From contig NZ_JOII01000002.1 of NCBI RefSeq assembly GCF_000719955.1, positions 248,001 through 312,000 of the forward strand: DNA of 64,000 nt. Reading direction: 5' to 3'. A model generated the notes under the pieces. It saw only the letters and a list, made by a program, of their open reading frames with translations, had not been told where the DNA came from and did no database searches. Of the stretch, positions 48,586 through 57,127 are shown one piece after another. How positions within the stretch are numbered: the first letter of the stretch is position 1; each line of letters starts with the position of its first letter. The DNA is from Streptomyces albidoflavus. GTDB taxonomy: Bacteria > Actinomycetota > Actinomycetes > Streptomycetales > Streptomycetaceae. A program made the translations under genes and the position numbers.

Positions 48586-50049
48586 TCACCCCTCCGCGAC
48601 CACCCGTACGGTGTCCAGCCCCGGGTCCGCCGCGTCCGGCACCACCATGCCCGCCTCGACCCCCGTCCGCAGGTAGCGCAGCACCTCGCGGGTCAGCCGT
48701 TCCCCGGGAAGCGCCGCCGGGATGCCGGGCGGGTACGGCGTGAGCATCTCGGCGGCCACCCGGCCCTCGGCCTCCTGCCAGGGCACGTCCACCACCGGCC
48801 CGAAGAAGGCGTCCCTCGGCAGCACGACCTGCTCCGTCCGCAGCCCGTCGGGGCCTGGCACCTCCACCGGGCGGTCGCGTGGCAGCCCCCGGGCCTCGGC
48901 GGCGAGCCGGTGCAGCCCGGCCAGGAGTGCGTCGGCGCTCTCCGCGTCGTCGGCATGGGTGAGCTGGGCGTTGATCCGGCGGTGGTCCCCGAAGTGCAGG
49001 GAGAGACCCTGGGTGCGCAGGGCGTCCACGGCGCGGTACCCGCTGATGCCGAGGCCGCTCACGTCGATGATCAGCTGGAGCGGGTCGAGGTCCACGGCCC
49101 GCCCCGGTCCGCAGAAGTCCTCCCGGCCGTGCACGTGGAGGCCGTCGACCTCCTCGGCCCGCGCCCGTACCGAGGCGGCCAGCGCCAGCGCGTCGTCGTA
49201 GAGGGCCCGTCCGTGCTGGACCATCTGGCGGCGCCAGCCGTCGAGCGCGGCGTAGATCAGCACCGAGGAGCTGGTGGTGCCGAGGAGGTCTTCCCGGCTG
49301 CGCAGGGCGGCCGGGTCGACCAGGTCGCCCTGGAGGTGGAAGACGGAGCCCTGTTCCAGCCCGGAGCCCATCTTGTGCACCGAGGTGACGCAGACGTCGG
49401 CGCCGGCGTCCATCGCCCAGGTGGGCAGGTCGGGGTGGAAGGGCAGGTGGGCGCCCCACGCCTCGTCCACCACCAGGGGCACCCCGTGGCGGTGGCAGAC
49501 CTCGGCGATGGCGGCCAGGTCGGAGCAGGTGCCGTAGGGGGTGGGGGTGGTGACGAGGGCGCCCCGGGCGTCGGGGTGGCGGGCGAAGGCTTCCGCGTAC
49601 GTCTCGGCGGACGGCGGGTGGGCGAGGTGCAGGTCCGGGTCCCACTGCGGGTCGACCCAGACGGGGCGGATGCCGGCGAGGACGAGGCCGGAGACGACCG
49701 ACATGTGGGCGTCGCGGCCGATCAGCAGCTCCTCGTGGGGTCCGGCGACGGAGAGCATGGCGGCCTTGACGGAGAGGGAGCTGCCGCAGGTGGAGAAGAA
49801 GGTGTGCTCGGCCCCGACCGCGTCGGCCATCAGCTCCTGGGCGCGCTGGAGCACCTGCCGTGAGGAGGTGCGGTCGTCCAGGCCGTTCATGGCGAGCAGG
49901 TCGCCCCGGAAGACGGCTTCGCCGAGGACGGCGCGCACCCGGGGGTCGGCGCCCCGGCCCTGCTTGTGGCCGGGCGGGGCGAAGGGGAGCTGCCGCTCGG
50001 CGTGGTAGGCGGCGAGGGCGTCGAGTACGGGTACCTGCTCGTGGTCCAT
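48586..50049 (-). CDS. Orn/Lys/Arg-type PLP decarboxylase
   Basis: A 487-residue PLP enzyme of the Orn/Lys/Arg decarboxylase class (aspartate-aminotransferase fold, like biosynthetic arginine or lysine decarboxylases). The cofactor lysine is in 'VCVTSVHKMGSGLEQGS' near 225-241, the start carries the family's 'PFAPPGHKQGRG' and the C-terminal domain includes 'TPYPPGIPAALPGE' near 442. It removes the carboxyl group of a basic amino acid to make a polyamine such as cadaverine or agmatine. The ATG at 50049 is chosen because the family match begins there; the frame extends upstream to 50136. Divergent from the alcohol dehydrogenase by 201 bases. Confidence 0.88.
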   Translation of the reverse strand: MDHEQVPVLDALAAYHAERQLPFAPPGHKQGRGADPRVRAVLGEAVFRGDLLAMNGLDDRTSSRQVLQRAQELMADAVGAEHTFFSTCGSSLSVKAAMLSVAGPHEELLIGRDAHMSVVSGLVLAGIRPVWVDPQWDPDLHLAHPPSAETYAEAFARHPDARGALVTTPTPYGTCSDLAAIAEVCHRHGVPLVVDEAWGAHLPFHPDLPTWAMDAGADVCVTSVHKMGSGLEQGSVFHLQGDLVDPAALRSREDLLGTTSSSVLIYAALDGWRRQMVQHGRALYDDALALAASVRARAEEVDGLHVHGREDFCGPGRAVDLDPLQLIIDVSGLGISGYRAVDALRTQGLSLHFGDHRRINAQLTHADDAESADALLAGLHRLAAEARGLPRDRPVEVPGPDGLRTEQVVLPRDAFFGPVVDVPWQEAEGRVAAEMLTPYPPGIPAALPGERLTREVLRYLRTGVEAGMVVPDAADPGLDTVRVVAEG

Positions 50050-50250
50050 GGAGCGCGGATTCCCGGTCCGGGTCCACGGGAAAACGGGCGGCGCCCCCGT
50101 CTGGGCCGGACGGGTCAACGGGCACCTCCCGGGCACCCGGACGAGAGGCAGAACCTATCGCCCCCTTCGTTTCCCCTCCCCCGCCCCGGGCACCCCGGCC
50201 AGTAGCGGCATCGTGCCGAGAGGTGCCCCCGGCTAGCGGAAGGAGCGGCG

Positions 50251-51435
50251 ATGCGTGCGGTGACCTGGCAGGGCAGGCGGGACGTCCGGGTGGAGACGGT
50301 GCCCGACCCACGGATCGAGGAGCCCACCGACGTGATCGTCCGCGTCACCTCCACCGGGATCTGCGGCTCCGACCTCCATCTGTACGAACCGCTCGGCCCG
50401 TTCCTCGACCCCGGCGACATCCTCGGCCACGAGCCGATGGGCATCGTCGAGGAGGTCGGCGGCGCGGTGACGGCGCTGAAGCCCGGGGACCGGGTGGTGG
50501 TGCCGTTCAACGTCTCGTGCGGCGACTGCTTCATGTGTGACCAGGGCCTCCAGTCCCAGTGCGAGACCACACAGGTCACCGAGTACGGCACGGGCGCCGC
50601 GCTCTTCGGGTACACGAAGCTGTACGGCCAGGTGCCCGGCGGGCAGGCCGAGTACCTGCGCGTGCCCTTCGGCAACACCCTGCCGGTGAAGGTCGGGCAC
50701 GGGCCGCCGGACGACCGCTACGTCTACCTCTCCGACGTGCTGCCCACCGCCTGGCAGGCGGTGGAGTACGCCTCGGTGCCCCCGGACGGCACCGTGGTCG
50801 TGCTCGGGCTGGGGCCGATCGGTGACATGGCCGCGCGGATCGCGCTGCACCGGGGTGCGGGCCGGGTGCTCGGCGTGGACCTGGTGCCGGACCGGCTCAA
50901 CCGGGCGGCCGCGCACGGGGTGATCCCGCTGGACTGGCGCCGGTACGGCAAGGACCTGCCTGAGGCGGTGGCGGAGTACACCGGGGGCCGGGGCGCCGAC
51001 GCGGTGATCGACGCGGTCGGCATGGAGGCACACGGCTCGCCGGTGGCCAAGGGCGCCCAGCGGGCGGTGGGGCTGCTGCCGGACGCGGTGGCGCAGCCGC
51101 TGATGGAGCACGCGGGGGTGGACCGGCTCGCGGCGCTGCACATGGCGATGCGGCTGGTGCGCAGGGGCGGCACGGTCTCGGTATCGGGGGTGTACGGGGG
51201 CGCGCTCGACCCGATGCCGCTGCTGACCATGTTCGACCGGCAGATCCAGCTGCGGATGGGGCAGGCCAACGTCCTGCGGTGGGTGCCGGAGATCCTGCCG
51301 CTCCTCGACGACGAGGACGTGCTCGGCGTCGACCACTTCGCCACCCACGCGATGCCGCTGGAGGAGGCACCGAAGGCGTACGCGATGTTCCAGGAGAAGG
51401 CCGACGGCATGGTGAAGACCCTGCTCAAGCCCTGA
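50251..51435 (+). CDS. Zinc-dependent alcohol dehydrogenase
   Basis: A 394-residue medium-chain zinc dehydrogenase of the glutathione-independent formaldehyde-dehydrogenase/threonine-dehydrogenase type. Catalytic zinc: 'TGICGSDLHLY' near 34-44 and 'LGHEPMGIVEEVG' near 59-71; structural zinc: 'SCGDCFMCDQGLQSQC' near 90-105 (C-x2-C-x2-C-x7-C); NAD loop 'VVLGLGPIGDMAARIAL' near 188-204. It oxidises an alcohol or hydrated aldehyde with NAD. ATG at 50251 has GGAAGGAG 6 bases upstream. It ends at a very strong bidirectional terminator shared with the small secreted protein gene. Confidence 0.9.
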   Translation: MRAVTWQGRRDVRVETVPDPRIEEPTDVIVRVTSTGICGSDLHLYEPLGPFLDPGDILGHEPMGIVEEVGGAVTALKPGDRVVVPFNVSCGDCFMCDQGLQSQCETTQVTEYGTGAALFGYTKLYGQVPGGQAEYLRVPFGNTLPVKVGHGPPDDRYVYLSDVLPTAWQAVEYASVPPDGTVVVLGLGPIGDMAARIALHRGAGRVLGVDLVPDRLNRAAAHGVIPLDWRRYGKDLPEAVAEYTGGRGADAVIDAVGMEAHGSPVAKGAQRAVGLLPDAVAQPLMEHAGVDRLAALHMAMRLVRRGGTVSVSGVYGGALDPMPLLTMFDRQIQLRMGQANVLRWVPEILPLLDDEDVLGVDHFATHAMPLEEAPKAYAMFQEKADGMVKTLLKP

Positions 51436-51456
51436 GCGGGGGCGAGCGGGCGGACA

Positions 51457-51499
51457 CGCACCGGTGCCCCGGCCACGAGGTGGCCGGGGCACCGGTGCG
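51457..51499. terminator. Very strong bidirectional terminator
   Basis: Perfect 20-bp stem (51457-51476 with 51480-51499) and a GAG loop, between the convergent stops of the alcohol dehydrogenase and the small secreted protein. Confidence 0.9.
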
Positions 51500-51520
51500 G
51501 GGTGACGCCGACGCTTCAGG

Positions 51521-51730
51521 TCAGCGGCGGGTGAACTCGGCCTCGGCCTCGAAGCCGGCGCCCTTGAAGTCCTTGACGACGATGTCGCCGACCTTGACCA
51601 CGGTGCCGTGGACCTTCCAGCCCTCGACCTCGAACTCGGCGCTGCCGCCACCGGAGGCGGCGGCGGGGGAGGCGGCAAGGAGGGCGGCGGTGCCGACGCC
51701 GGCCAGGGTGATCGCCATACGACGGATCAT
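51521..51730 (-). CDS. Small secreted protein, 69 residues
   Basis: Residues 1-25 are a typical Sec signal peptide (basic start 'MIRRMAITLAGVG', hydrophobic core, cleavage near 'SPAAASGG'). The mature peptide is about 44 residues, mostly polar with alternating Val and Lys ('EVEGWKVHGTVVKVGDI', 'KDFKGAGFEAEAEFTRR'), and looks like a small beta-sheet protein. No cysteines, so it is not a disulfide-knotted bacteriocin. Family unknown to me. The ATG at 51730 has GTGGAG 6 bases upstream on the minus strand. Divergent from the SnoaL-like gene by 188 bases. Confidence 0.7.
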   Translation of the reverse strand: MIRRMAITLAGVGTAALLAASPAAASGGGSAEFEVEGWKVHGTVVKVGDIVVKDFKGAGFEAEAEFTRR

Positions 51731-51918
51731 GGAACGCTCCACTTCTCTGTAAGGGGTGTACCGAGCGTCACGTACGCTAATCGGCTCGTCACGCGGGGTG
51801 AGGGACCATGCGGTGCGGCGCGCTCCGGTTCCCTCGCTCGGCCGAAGCCACCGCTCCGCCGCCGGGTGGGCGGTGCACGTGTCTTGGCCCCGGCGCCCGG
51901 GTGCCCAACACTGAGGTG

Positions 51919-52386
51919 ATGACGCAGCGTGTGGAGCTCGCGACCGTTCTGGACCGTCTCGCCGTCGACACCCTGGTGACCGAGTACGCCCGCGCCGTGG
52001 CGGGCGGGGACCCGGAGGCGTGCCGTCCGCTCTGCGTGCCGGGGGCGGTCCTCGACGACCCGGTGCTCGACGTACGGCAGGAGAACCGGGGGCGCACCGT
52101 CCCCCGCCCGCAGGGCCGTGACGAGGGCCCCCGGCCCTACCAGCACCTGATCGTGAACCGCCGGGTGGCCTTCGAGCGCCGGGAGGGCGAGGTGGGCGAC
52201 CTCGCCGTGGTGGACGCCGACTTCGTGACCCCCATGCGGAGCAACGGGCCGGGCCGGATCGCGGACACCGTGCGGGGCGGCCGGTACCGCATGCGGGGCG
52301 TGCGCACCGCCGAGGGCTGGCGGCTGAGCGAGGTGGTCGCACAGGAGGTCTGGCAGGGCGGGGCGTCCGTGGCCGGTCCGAACTGA
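51919..52386 (+). CDS. SnoaL-like (NTF2-fold) protein
   Basis: A 155-residue protein of the SnoaL-like domain class (NTF2 fold). It begins 'MTQRVELATVLDRLAVDT', has the helix 'LVTEYARAVAGGDPEACRPL', a central strand pair ('YQHLIVNRRVAFERREGEV', 'GDLAVVDADFVTP') and the end 'RMRGVRTAEGWRLSEVVAQ'. Members include small cyclases, dehydratases and binding proteins; nothing in the sequence fixes the reaction. ATG at 51919; the upstream frame is not conserved. It precedes lnt by 63 bases in the same direction, so co-transcription is possible though functions seem unrelated. Confidence 0.75.
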   Translation: MTQRVELATVLDRLAVDTLVTEYARAVAGGDPEACRPLCVPGAVLDDPVLDVRQENRGRTVPRPQGRDEGPRPYQHLIVNRRVAFERREGEVGDLAVVDADFVTPMRSNGPGRIADTVRGGRYRMRGVRTAEGWRLSEVVAQEVWQGGASVAGPN

Positions 52387-52449
52387 CCTGGCGGTCGCGG
52401 GCCCGGGCCGCAGACTGGAACTCCCCGCTCCGAGCCGCGGCCTCAAGGG

Positions 52450-53970
52450 GTGAGCCAGGTGGTCCAGCGAGCGACGTCCGGCCCCCGTCCGTCCTGGTGG
52501 CGCGCGCCCGCCGCGCTGTTCGCCGGCGGGCTGCCCGCGCCGGTCTTCCCGGCGCCCGGCTGGTGGTGGTGGGCGCCGTTCTGCCTCGTCCCCTGGCTGC
52601 TGCTGCTCCGCACCGCGCCGACCGCGCGGCGGGCCGCCCTGGAGGGCTGGCTGGGCGGGCTCGGCTTCATGCTGGCGGTGCACCACTGGCTGATGCCGAG
52701 CCTGCACGTCTTCACCCTGGTCCTCGCCGCGCTCCTCGGACTGGCGTGGGCGCCCTGGGGAATGCTGGCCCGCGCCCTGCTCGCCGGTCCGGGCACGGCG
52801 TGGCGCGCGGTGACGGCGCCGGCGGGGGTGGCCTCGGGGTGGCTGGTGATCGAGCTGGTGCGGTCCTGGCAGGGGCTGGGCGGGCCGTGGGGACTGCTGG
52901 GCGCCAGTCAGTGGCAGGTCGGTCCGGCGCTGCGGCTCTTCCCGGTCGGCGGGGTCTGGCTGGTGAGCCTGCTGCTGGTGGCGGTCAACACGGCCCTGGT
53001 CGTGGTGGCGGCCTCCCCGCGCGCCCGGTGGGCCACCCTCGCGGCCGGGGCGGCGGTGGCCGCGCTCGCCACCGGGGTAGCGGCGGCCGCCCCGCGTCCC
53101 GTACCCGCCGACCGCCCGGCCCGGATCGCGGTGGTGCAGCCGGGGGTGGTCCCGGGCGCGGCCCAGCGGTTCGACCGGCAGGAGCGGCTGACGGCTGGGC
53201 TGGCCGGGCGGGGTGCGGAGCTGGTGGTGTGGGGGGAGAGTTCGGTCGGCTTCGACCTCGCCGCCCGGCCGGACCTGGCGGGCCGGCTGGCGGCCCTGTC
53301 CCGGCGGACCGGCGCGGAACTGCTGGTCAACGTCGACGCCCGCCGCCGGGGCCGCCCAGGGATCTCCAAGACCTCGGTACTGGTGGGAGCCTCGGGGCCG
53401 ACCGGCCCCCGGTACGACAAGATGCGGCTGGTCCCCTTCGGCGAGTACGTCCCGGCGCGGTCGCTGCTGGGCTGGGCGACGTCGGTGGGACGGGCGGCCG
53501 GCGAGGACCGGCACCCCGGGACCCGGCAGGTGGTGATGGAGACCTCGGGCGGGCTGCGGACCGGGCCGCTGGTCTGCTTCGAGACGGCCTTCCCCGACTT
53601 GAGCCGACGGCTGGCGCGGGCGGGGGCCGGGCTGATCGTGGCCCAGTCCTCCACCTCGACCTTCCAGCAGAGCTGGGCGCCGGCCCAGCACGCCTCCCTG
53701 GCGGCGGTGCGGGCGGCCGAGTCGGGCCGCCCCGTCGTCCACGCGACGCTCACCGGGGTGAGCGCCGTCTTCGACGCCTCGGGCCGGCCGGTCGGCCCCC
53801 GGCTCGGCACCGACCGCGGCACCACTGGGCTGTACGAGGTCCGTCCCGCCTCCGGTTCCACCGCCTACGTGCGGTTCGGGGACTGGACGGTCTACGCGGC
53901 GGTGGCGTGGCTGGCGGTGGCGGGCGGCGTGGTCGCGGTCCGCCGGGTCAGGGGGCGCGGGGACAGGTAG
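52450..53970 (+). CDS. lnt: Apolipoprotein N-acyltransferase
   Basis: A 506-residue membrane enzyme with about six N-terminal spans (to about 215) and a nitrilase-like domain facing outward (about 225-470). The catalytic triad is visible: Glu in 'LVVWGESSVGFDLA' near 260, Lys in 'YDKMRLVPFGEYVPA' near 323, Cys in 'PLVCFETAFPDLSR' near 378. It adds a third fatty acid to the N-terminal cysteine of lipoproteins, the last step of lipoprotein maturation. Streptomyces usually carry two Lnt genes; this fits one of them. GTG at 52450. It ends 13 bases from the convergent Gfo/Idh gene. Confidence 0.9.
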   Translation: MSQVVQRATSGPRPSWWRAPAALFAGGLPAPVFPAPGWWWWAPFCLVPWLLLLRTAPTARRAALEGWLGGLGFMLAVHHWLMPSLHVFTLVLAALLGLAWAPWGMLARALLAGPGTAWRAVTAPAGVASGWLVIELVRSWQGLGGPWGLLGASQWQVGPALRLFPVGGVWLVSLLLVAVNTALVVVAASPRARWATLAAGAAVAALATGVAAAAPRPVPADRPARIAVVQPGVVPGAAQRFDRQERLTAGLAGRGAELVVWGESSVGFDLAARPDLAGRLAALSRRTGAELLVNVDARRRGRPGISKTSVLVGASGPTGPRYDKMRLVPFGEYVPARSLLGWATSVGRAAGEDRHPGTRQVVMETSGGLRTGPLVCFETAFPDLSRRLARAGAGLIVAQSSTSTFQQSWAPAQHASLAAVRAAESGRPVVHATLTGVSAVFDASGRPVGPRLGTDRGTTGLYEVRPASGSTAYVRFGDWTVYAAVAWLAVAGGVVAVRRVRGRGDR

Positions 53971-53983
53971 TCCGGCGGTGGGA

Positions 53984-54889
53984 CTACCCCGCCGCGGCCT
54001 CGGCCTCGCGCACCACGCGTTCGCACAGTTCGTGGGTCTCCAGCGCGTCCCGGGCATCCAGGCGCTCCCCGGCGCGGACCGCGTCGAGGAAGGCGAGGGC
54101 GGCCTGCTCGATGCCGCGCTGGCGCGGGACCGGGACCCAGTCGCCCCGGCGGCGGACGCTGGGCTGGCCCTTGTGGTCGACGATGTCGGAGAGGTTGAGG
54201 ACCTGGCGCTTGGCGTCCTGGCCCGAGACCTCCAGGATCTCCTCGGTGGAGCCGCTGAGCCGGTTCATCACGCCGAGCGCGGTGAAGCCGTCCCCGCCGA
54301 GCTGGAGCACCGCGTGGTGCAGGAGCCCGCCCTCGGCCCGGACCCGGATGCCGACGTGGTCGACCGGTCCCGGCGCCAGGAAGCGCAGGGTGTCGATCAC
54401 GTGGATGAAATCGTCGAAGACGAAGCCGCGCGGGTGCTCGGGGAGGCCGACCCGGTTCTTCTGGAGGACGATCAGGTCGCGCGGGTGCTCCAGGCACTGG
54501 CGGTAGGCGGGCGCGTACCGCCGGTTGAAGCCTACGGCCAGCGGGACTCCGCGCTCCTGGGCCAGGGCGACGAGCCGCTCGGAGGCGGCGTAGTCGTAGG
54601 CGAGCGGTTTGTCGACATAGGTGGGAATCCCGGCCTCGATCAGGCGGCGGACCAGCTCCTCGTGGACCTCGGTCGGCGCGTGCACGAAGGCCGCGTCCGG
54701 GCGGGCCGCGAGCAGGGAGTCGAGTTCCTGGTGGCACTGCTCGGCGGGCAGGTGGTACGCGGCCGCCGTGCGGGCCAGCGTGGCGGGGGTGCGGGTCTGG
54801 AGGTGGAGTTCGACGCCGGGCTGGGCGGTCAGCACCGGCAGGTACGCCTTCTGCGCGATGTCCCCGAGTCCGATGCAGCCGACCCTCAT
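53984..54889 (-). CDS. Gfo/Idh/MocA-family oxidoreductase
   Basis: A 301-residue NAD(P)-dependent oxidoreductase: Rossmann domain at 1-120 ('VGCIGLGDIAQKAYLPVL', 'VHAPTEVHEELVRRLIEAG', 'VDKPLAYDYAASERLVALA') and a C-terminal alpha/beta domain with 'VGFNRRYAPAYRQC' near 118 and 'FDDFIHVIDTLRFLA' near 157, the latter holding the catalytic-type His. The family oxidises or reduces sugars, inositols or sugar nucleotides. Its start overlaps the stop of the FAD monooxygenase gene by four bases (54886-54889), so both are one operon, probably under the divergent TetR regulator. Substrate unknown. Confidence 0.88.
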   Translation of the reverse strand: MRVGCIGLGDIAQKAYLPVLTAQPGVELHLQTRTPATLARTAAAYHLPAEQCHQELDSLLAARPDAAFVHAPTEVHEELVRRLIEAGIPTYVDKPLAYDYAASERLVALAQERGVPLAVGFNRRYAPAYRQCLEHPRDLIVLQKNRVGLPEHPRGFVFDDFIHVIDTLRFLAPGPVDHVGIRVRAEGGLLHHAVLQLGGDGFTALGVMNRLSGSTEEILEVSGQDAKRQVLNLSDIVDHKGQPSVRRRGDWVPVPRQRGIEQAALAFLDAVRAGERLDARDALETHELCERVVREAEAAAG

Positions 54890-56181
54890 GTACCGCTCCC
54901 CGTCTCCTCGCCGTGGCGGCCCTCCGGACGGGCGCCGCGTGCGGGGGCAGCATACGTGCGCTCCGGCGGCCGCCAGTCGGTGATCCCGGCGAAGGAGCGG
55001 AGGACGAGGTCGGGTCCGAGCCTGCTGGCCGTGGCGACCAGCGCGTCGCGGGCCCGGACCGCGAGGGCGGGGCGCAGCAGGGTGAGCGCCCCGGCCTTGG
55101 CGGCCCGCGCGACGACGGCACTGGTACGCGGCAGCCGGTCGGCGCTGTACGCGGCGAGGCCGGGCCCCGGCGGGGTGCCCGGGGCGAGGTGGTGGGCGAG
55201 GACCACGCCGTCCTCGATCGCCTGGTTGCCGCCCTGGCCGAGGCTGGGCGTCATGGCGTGGGCGGCGTCCCCGAGGAGGGCGACCCGGCCGCGGTGGTGG
55301 GCGGGGAGCGGCCGGCGCATGTGGCGGACGTCGTGGCGCAGGACGCCCTCCGGTGCGGCCGCCGCGAGCAGGGCGGGCACGGGGTGGTGCCAGTCGCCGA
55401 AGCGGCGCAGCAGCTCGGCGCGTTCGTCCTCGGCGTGGCCGCCTTCGGGGACGGCGGCGGCCGCGTAGGCGTAGACGGTGCCGTCGTGGAGCGGGTGGCT
55501 GCCCCACAGGGCGCCGCGGCCCCAGGTCTCGTGGGGTGCGAAGGGTTCGGCGGGGGCGGGGACCATGATGCGCCAGGTGGTGAACCCGGCGTACTCGGGG
55601 CCCGGGTGGTCCGGGAAGAGGAGGCGGCGGGTGGCGGAGCCGATGCCGTCGGCGGCGACGACGAGGTCGGCGGTCAGCTCGCCGGTGGCGGTCCGCACCC
55701 GGGCCGGGCGGCGGGGGTCGTCGGCGGCGCCGGGGTCGGTCACCTCGGCTGCGGCGTCGACGCGTACCGCGTCCTCGGGGAGCCGGGCGCGGAGCAGGTC
55801 GATCAGGGTGGACCGGTGGAGCAGGACCAGGTTGTCGCCGTACCGCTCGCCGGCCTCCTCGCTGCTGGTGCGGGCCAGCCACCGTCCGTCGGGGGCGCGC
55901 AGGCCGCCCGAGCCCTGCCAGGCGGCCAGGTCGCGGACGGCGTCGCCGACGCCGACCCGGTCGAGGGCGCGCTGGCCGTTGGGGGCCAGGGAGATGGCGG
56001 CGCCGACCGGTTCGAGGGTGGGCGACCGCTCCAGGACGGTGACGTGCCAGCCCCGGGCGGCCAGGCCCGCCGCCGCGGTGAGGCCCCCGATCCCGGCGCC
56101 GATGACGAGGGCGCGGCGGCCCGGCTCGCCCGCGGAGGTGCCCGGGTCCCGGGCGGGTGTGGTTCCGGTGCCGTTCTCCAT
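54886..56181 (-). CDS. FAD-dependent aromatic-ring-type monooxygenase
   Basis: A 431-residue class A flavin monooxygenase. FAD-binding 'VIGAGIGGLTAAAGLAARGW' at about 26-45, the NADPH-related DG motif 'DLVVAADGIGSATRR' near 175, and the second FAD motif 'VALLGDAAHAMTPSLGQGG' near 301-319. The family hydroxylates aromatic or similar compounds (3-hydroxybenzoate, salicylate, zeaxanthin and antibiotic substrates). First gene of a two-gene operon with the Gfo/Idh gene; divergent from a TetR gene across 95 bases that hold two identical palindromes. Substrate is unknown. Confidence 0.88.
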   Translation of the reverse strand: MENGTGTTPARDPGTSAGEPGRRALVIGAGIGGLTAAAGLAARGWHVTVLERSPTLEPVGAAISLAPNGQRALDRVGVGDAVRDLAAWQGSGGLRAPDGRWLARTSSEEAGERYGDNLVLLHRSTLIDLLRARLPEDAVRVDAAAEVTDPGAADDPRRPARVRTATGELTADLVVAADGIGSATRRLLFPDHPGPEYAGFTTWRIMVPAPAEPFAPHETWGRGALWGSHPLHDGTVYAYAAAAVPEGGHAEDERAELLRRFGDWHHPVPALLAAAAPEGVLRHDVRHMRRPLPAHHRGRVALLGDAAHAMTPSLGQGGNQAIEDGVVLAHHLAPGTPPGPGLAAYSADRLPRTSAVVARAAKAGALTLLRPALAVRARDALVATASRLGPDLVLRSFAGITDWRPPERTYAAPARGARPEGRHGEETGSGT

Positions 56182-56209
56182 GGCGCTCGCCTTTCACGCG
56201 GGATGGCGT

Positions 56210-56225
56210 CACTACGCCTGTAGTG
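56210..56225. promoter_or_regulatory. TetR operator copy 1
   Basis: CACTAC-GCCT-GTAGTG, 6-bp arms, 4-base spacer. Shares ACTAC-N4-GTAGT with copy 2, 32 bases away (about three helical turns). Sits 29 bases upstream of the monooxygenase start. Confidence 0.7.
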
Positions 56226-56242
56226 GCCTCATGTCCGACCGT

Positions 56243-56256
56243 ACTACATCCGTAGT
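56243..56256. promoter_or_regulatory. TetR operator copy 2
   Basis: ACTAC-ATCC-GTAGT, same core and spacer length as copy 1. Overlaps the region expected for the -35 box of the TetR gene. Confidence 0.7.
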
Positions 56257-56264
56257 GGACTGGG

Positions 56265-56270
56265 TAGGAT
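56265..56270 (+). promoter_or_regulatory. -10 box of TetR gene
   Basis: TAGGAT, six bases before the ATG at 56277; leaderless layout. Confidence 0.5.
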
Positions 56271-56276
56271 GCGGCC

Positions 56277-56942
56277 ATGTCCTCTCGCTCCACCGGCGCC
56301 CCGACGCCCGGCAGGCAGGCCCCCGACGGCGGGCGGGCCGACCGGATCGCCGACGCCGCGCTGACCCTCCTCGCCGAGCGCGGCCTGCGCGGACTGACCC
56401 ACCGGGCGGTGGACGAGGCGGCCGGGCTCCCCCAGGGATCGACCTCCAACCACGCGCGGACCCGGCTGGCCCTGCTGCGGACCGTGGTGCGGCGCCAGGC
56501 GGAGCGCGAGTCCGTCCTGCTCGCGCCGCCGGGCGGGCCGGGCGACACGGCCGCCGCGAACACCCCCGGGGAGCTGACCGAGGCCCTCGCCCACGCCCTC
56601 CACCAGTACCTGACCGCCCACCGGCCGCTCCTGGTGGCCCGTTACGAACTGGCCCTGGAGGCCACCCGGCGCCCGGAGCTGCGGGAGATCTACGACGAGG
56701 CCGGGCGCGGCTTCCGGGACCCTCTGGTGGCCCTGATGCGGGCGCTCGGCTCCCCCGAGCCGGAGCGCCACGCCCTCTCGCTGGTCGCCTGGTGCGACGG
56801 GCTGATGTTCTCCTGCATCGCGGGCTCGTACCACGCCTCGGTCCCGTCGCTGGAGGAACTCCGGCGCGGCTTCGCGGAGTTGTTCACGGGGATGGGGCTG
56901 GCGGGGTTCGCGGCCCCGGGGTGCGGGGACAAGGCCCGCTGA
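56277..56942 (+). CDS. TetR-family regulator
   Basis: A 221-residue TetR protein. Helix-turn-helix at about 20-65 ('RIADAALTLLAERGLRGL', 'AVDEAAGLPQGSTSNHART'), then an all-helical ligand domain with conserved 'YELALEATRRPELREIYDEA' in part (ARYELALEATRRPEL), as seen in PhlF/YxbF-like TetR_C groups. ATG at 56277, six bases after TAGGAT, so the message is probably leaderless. Twin palindromes between it and the divergent monooxygenase operon make it the obvious repressor of both directions. The likely inducer is a substrate of the monooxygenase. Confidence 0.92.
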   Translation: MSSRSTGAPTPGRQAPDGGRADRIADAALTLLAERGLRGLTHRAVDEAAGLPQGSTSNHARTRLALLRTVVRRQAERESVLLAPPGGPGDTAAANTPGELTEALAHALHQYLTAHRPLLVARYELALEATRRPELREIYDEAGRGFRDPLVALMRALGSPEPERHALSLVAWCDGLMFSCIAGSYHASVPSLEELRRGFAELFTGMGLAGFAAPGCGDKAR

Positions 56943-57127
56943 GCCTTTGGCGCGCCGGCGGCGGGGATCGCGGCGGCGGTGAGGGCGAGGGCCCACCGGA
57001 AGCGGCGGCCACGGAGCCGGCGTCGGGGATCTCCGCGCGGCACCCCCGCGCCCCGGGGATCACCCGTGCGGGCCATCCTGCGGCCGGACGGGGTCCGGAC
57101 CCCTCGCGATGGGCCAGAGTGGCGCGC

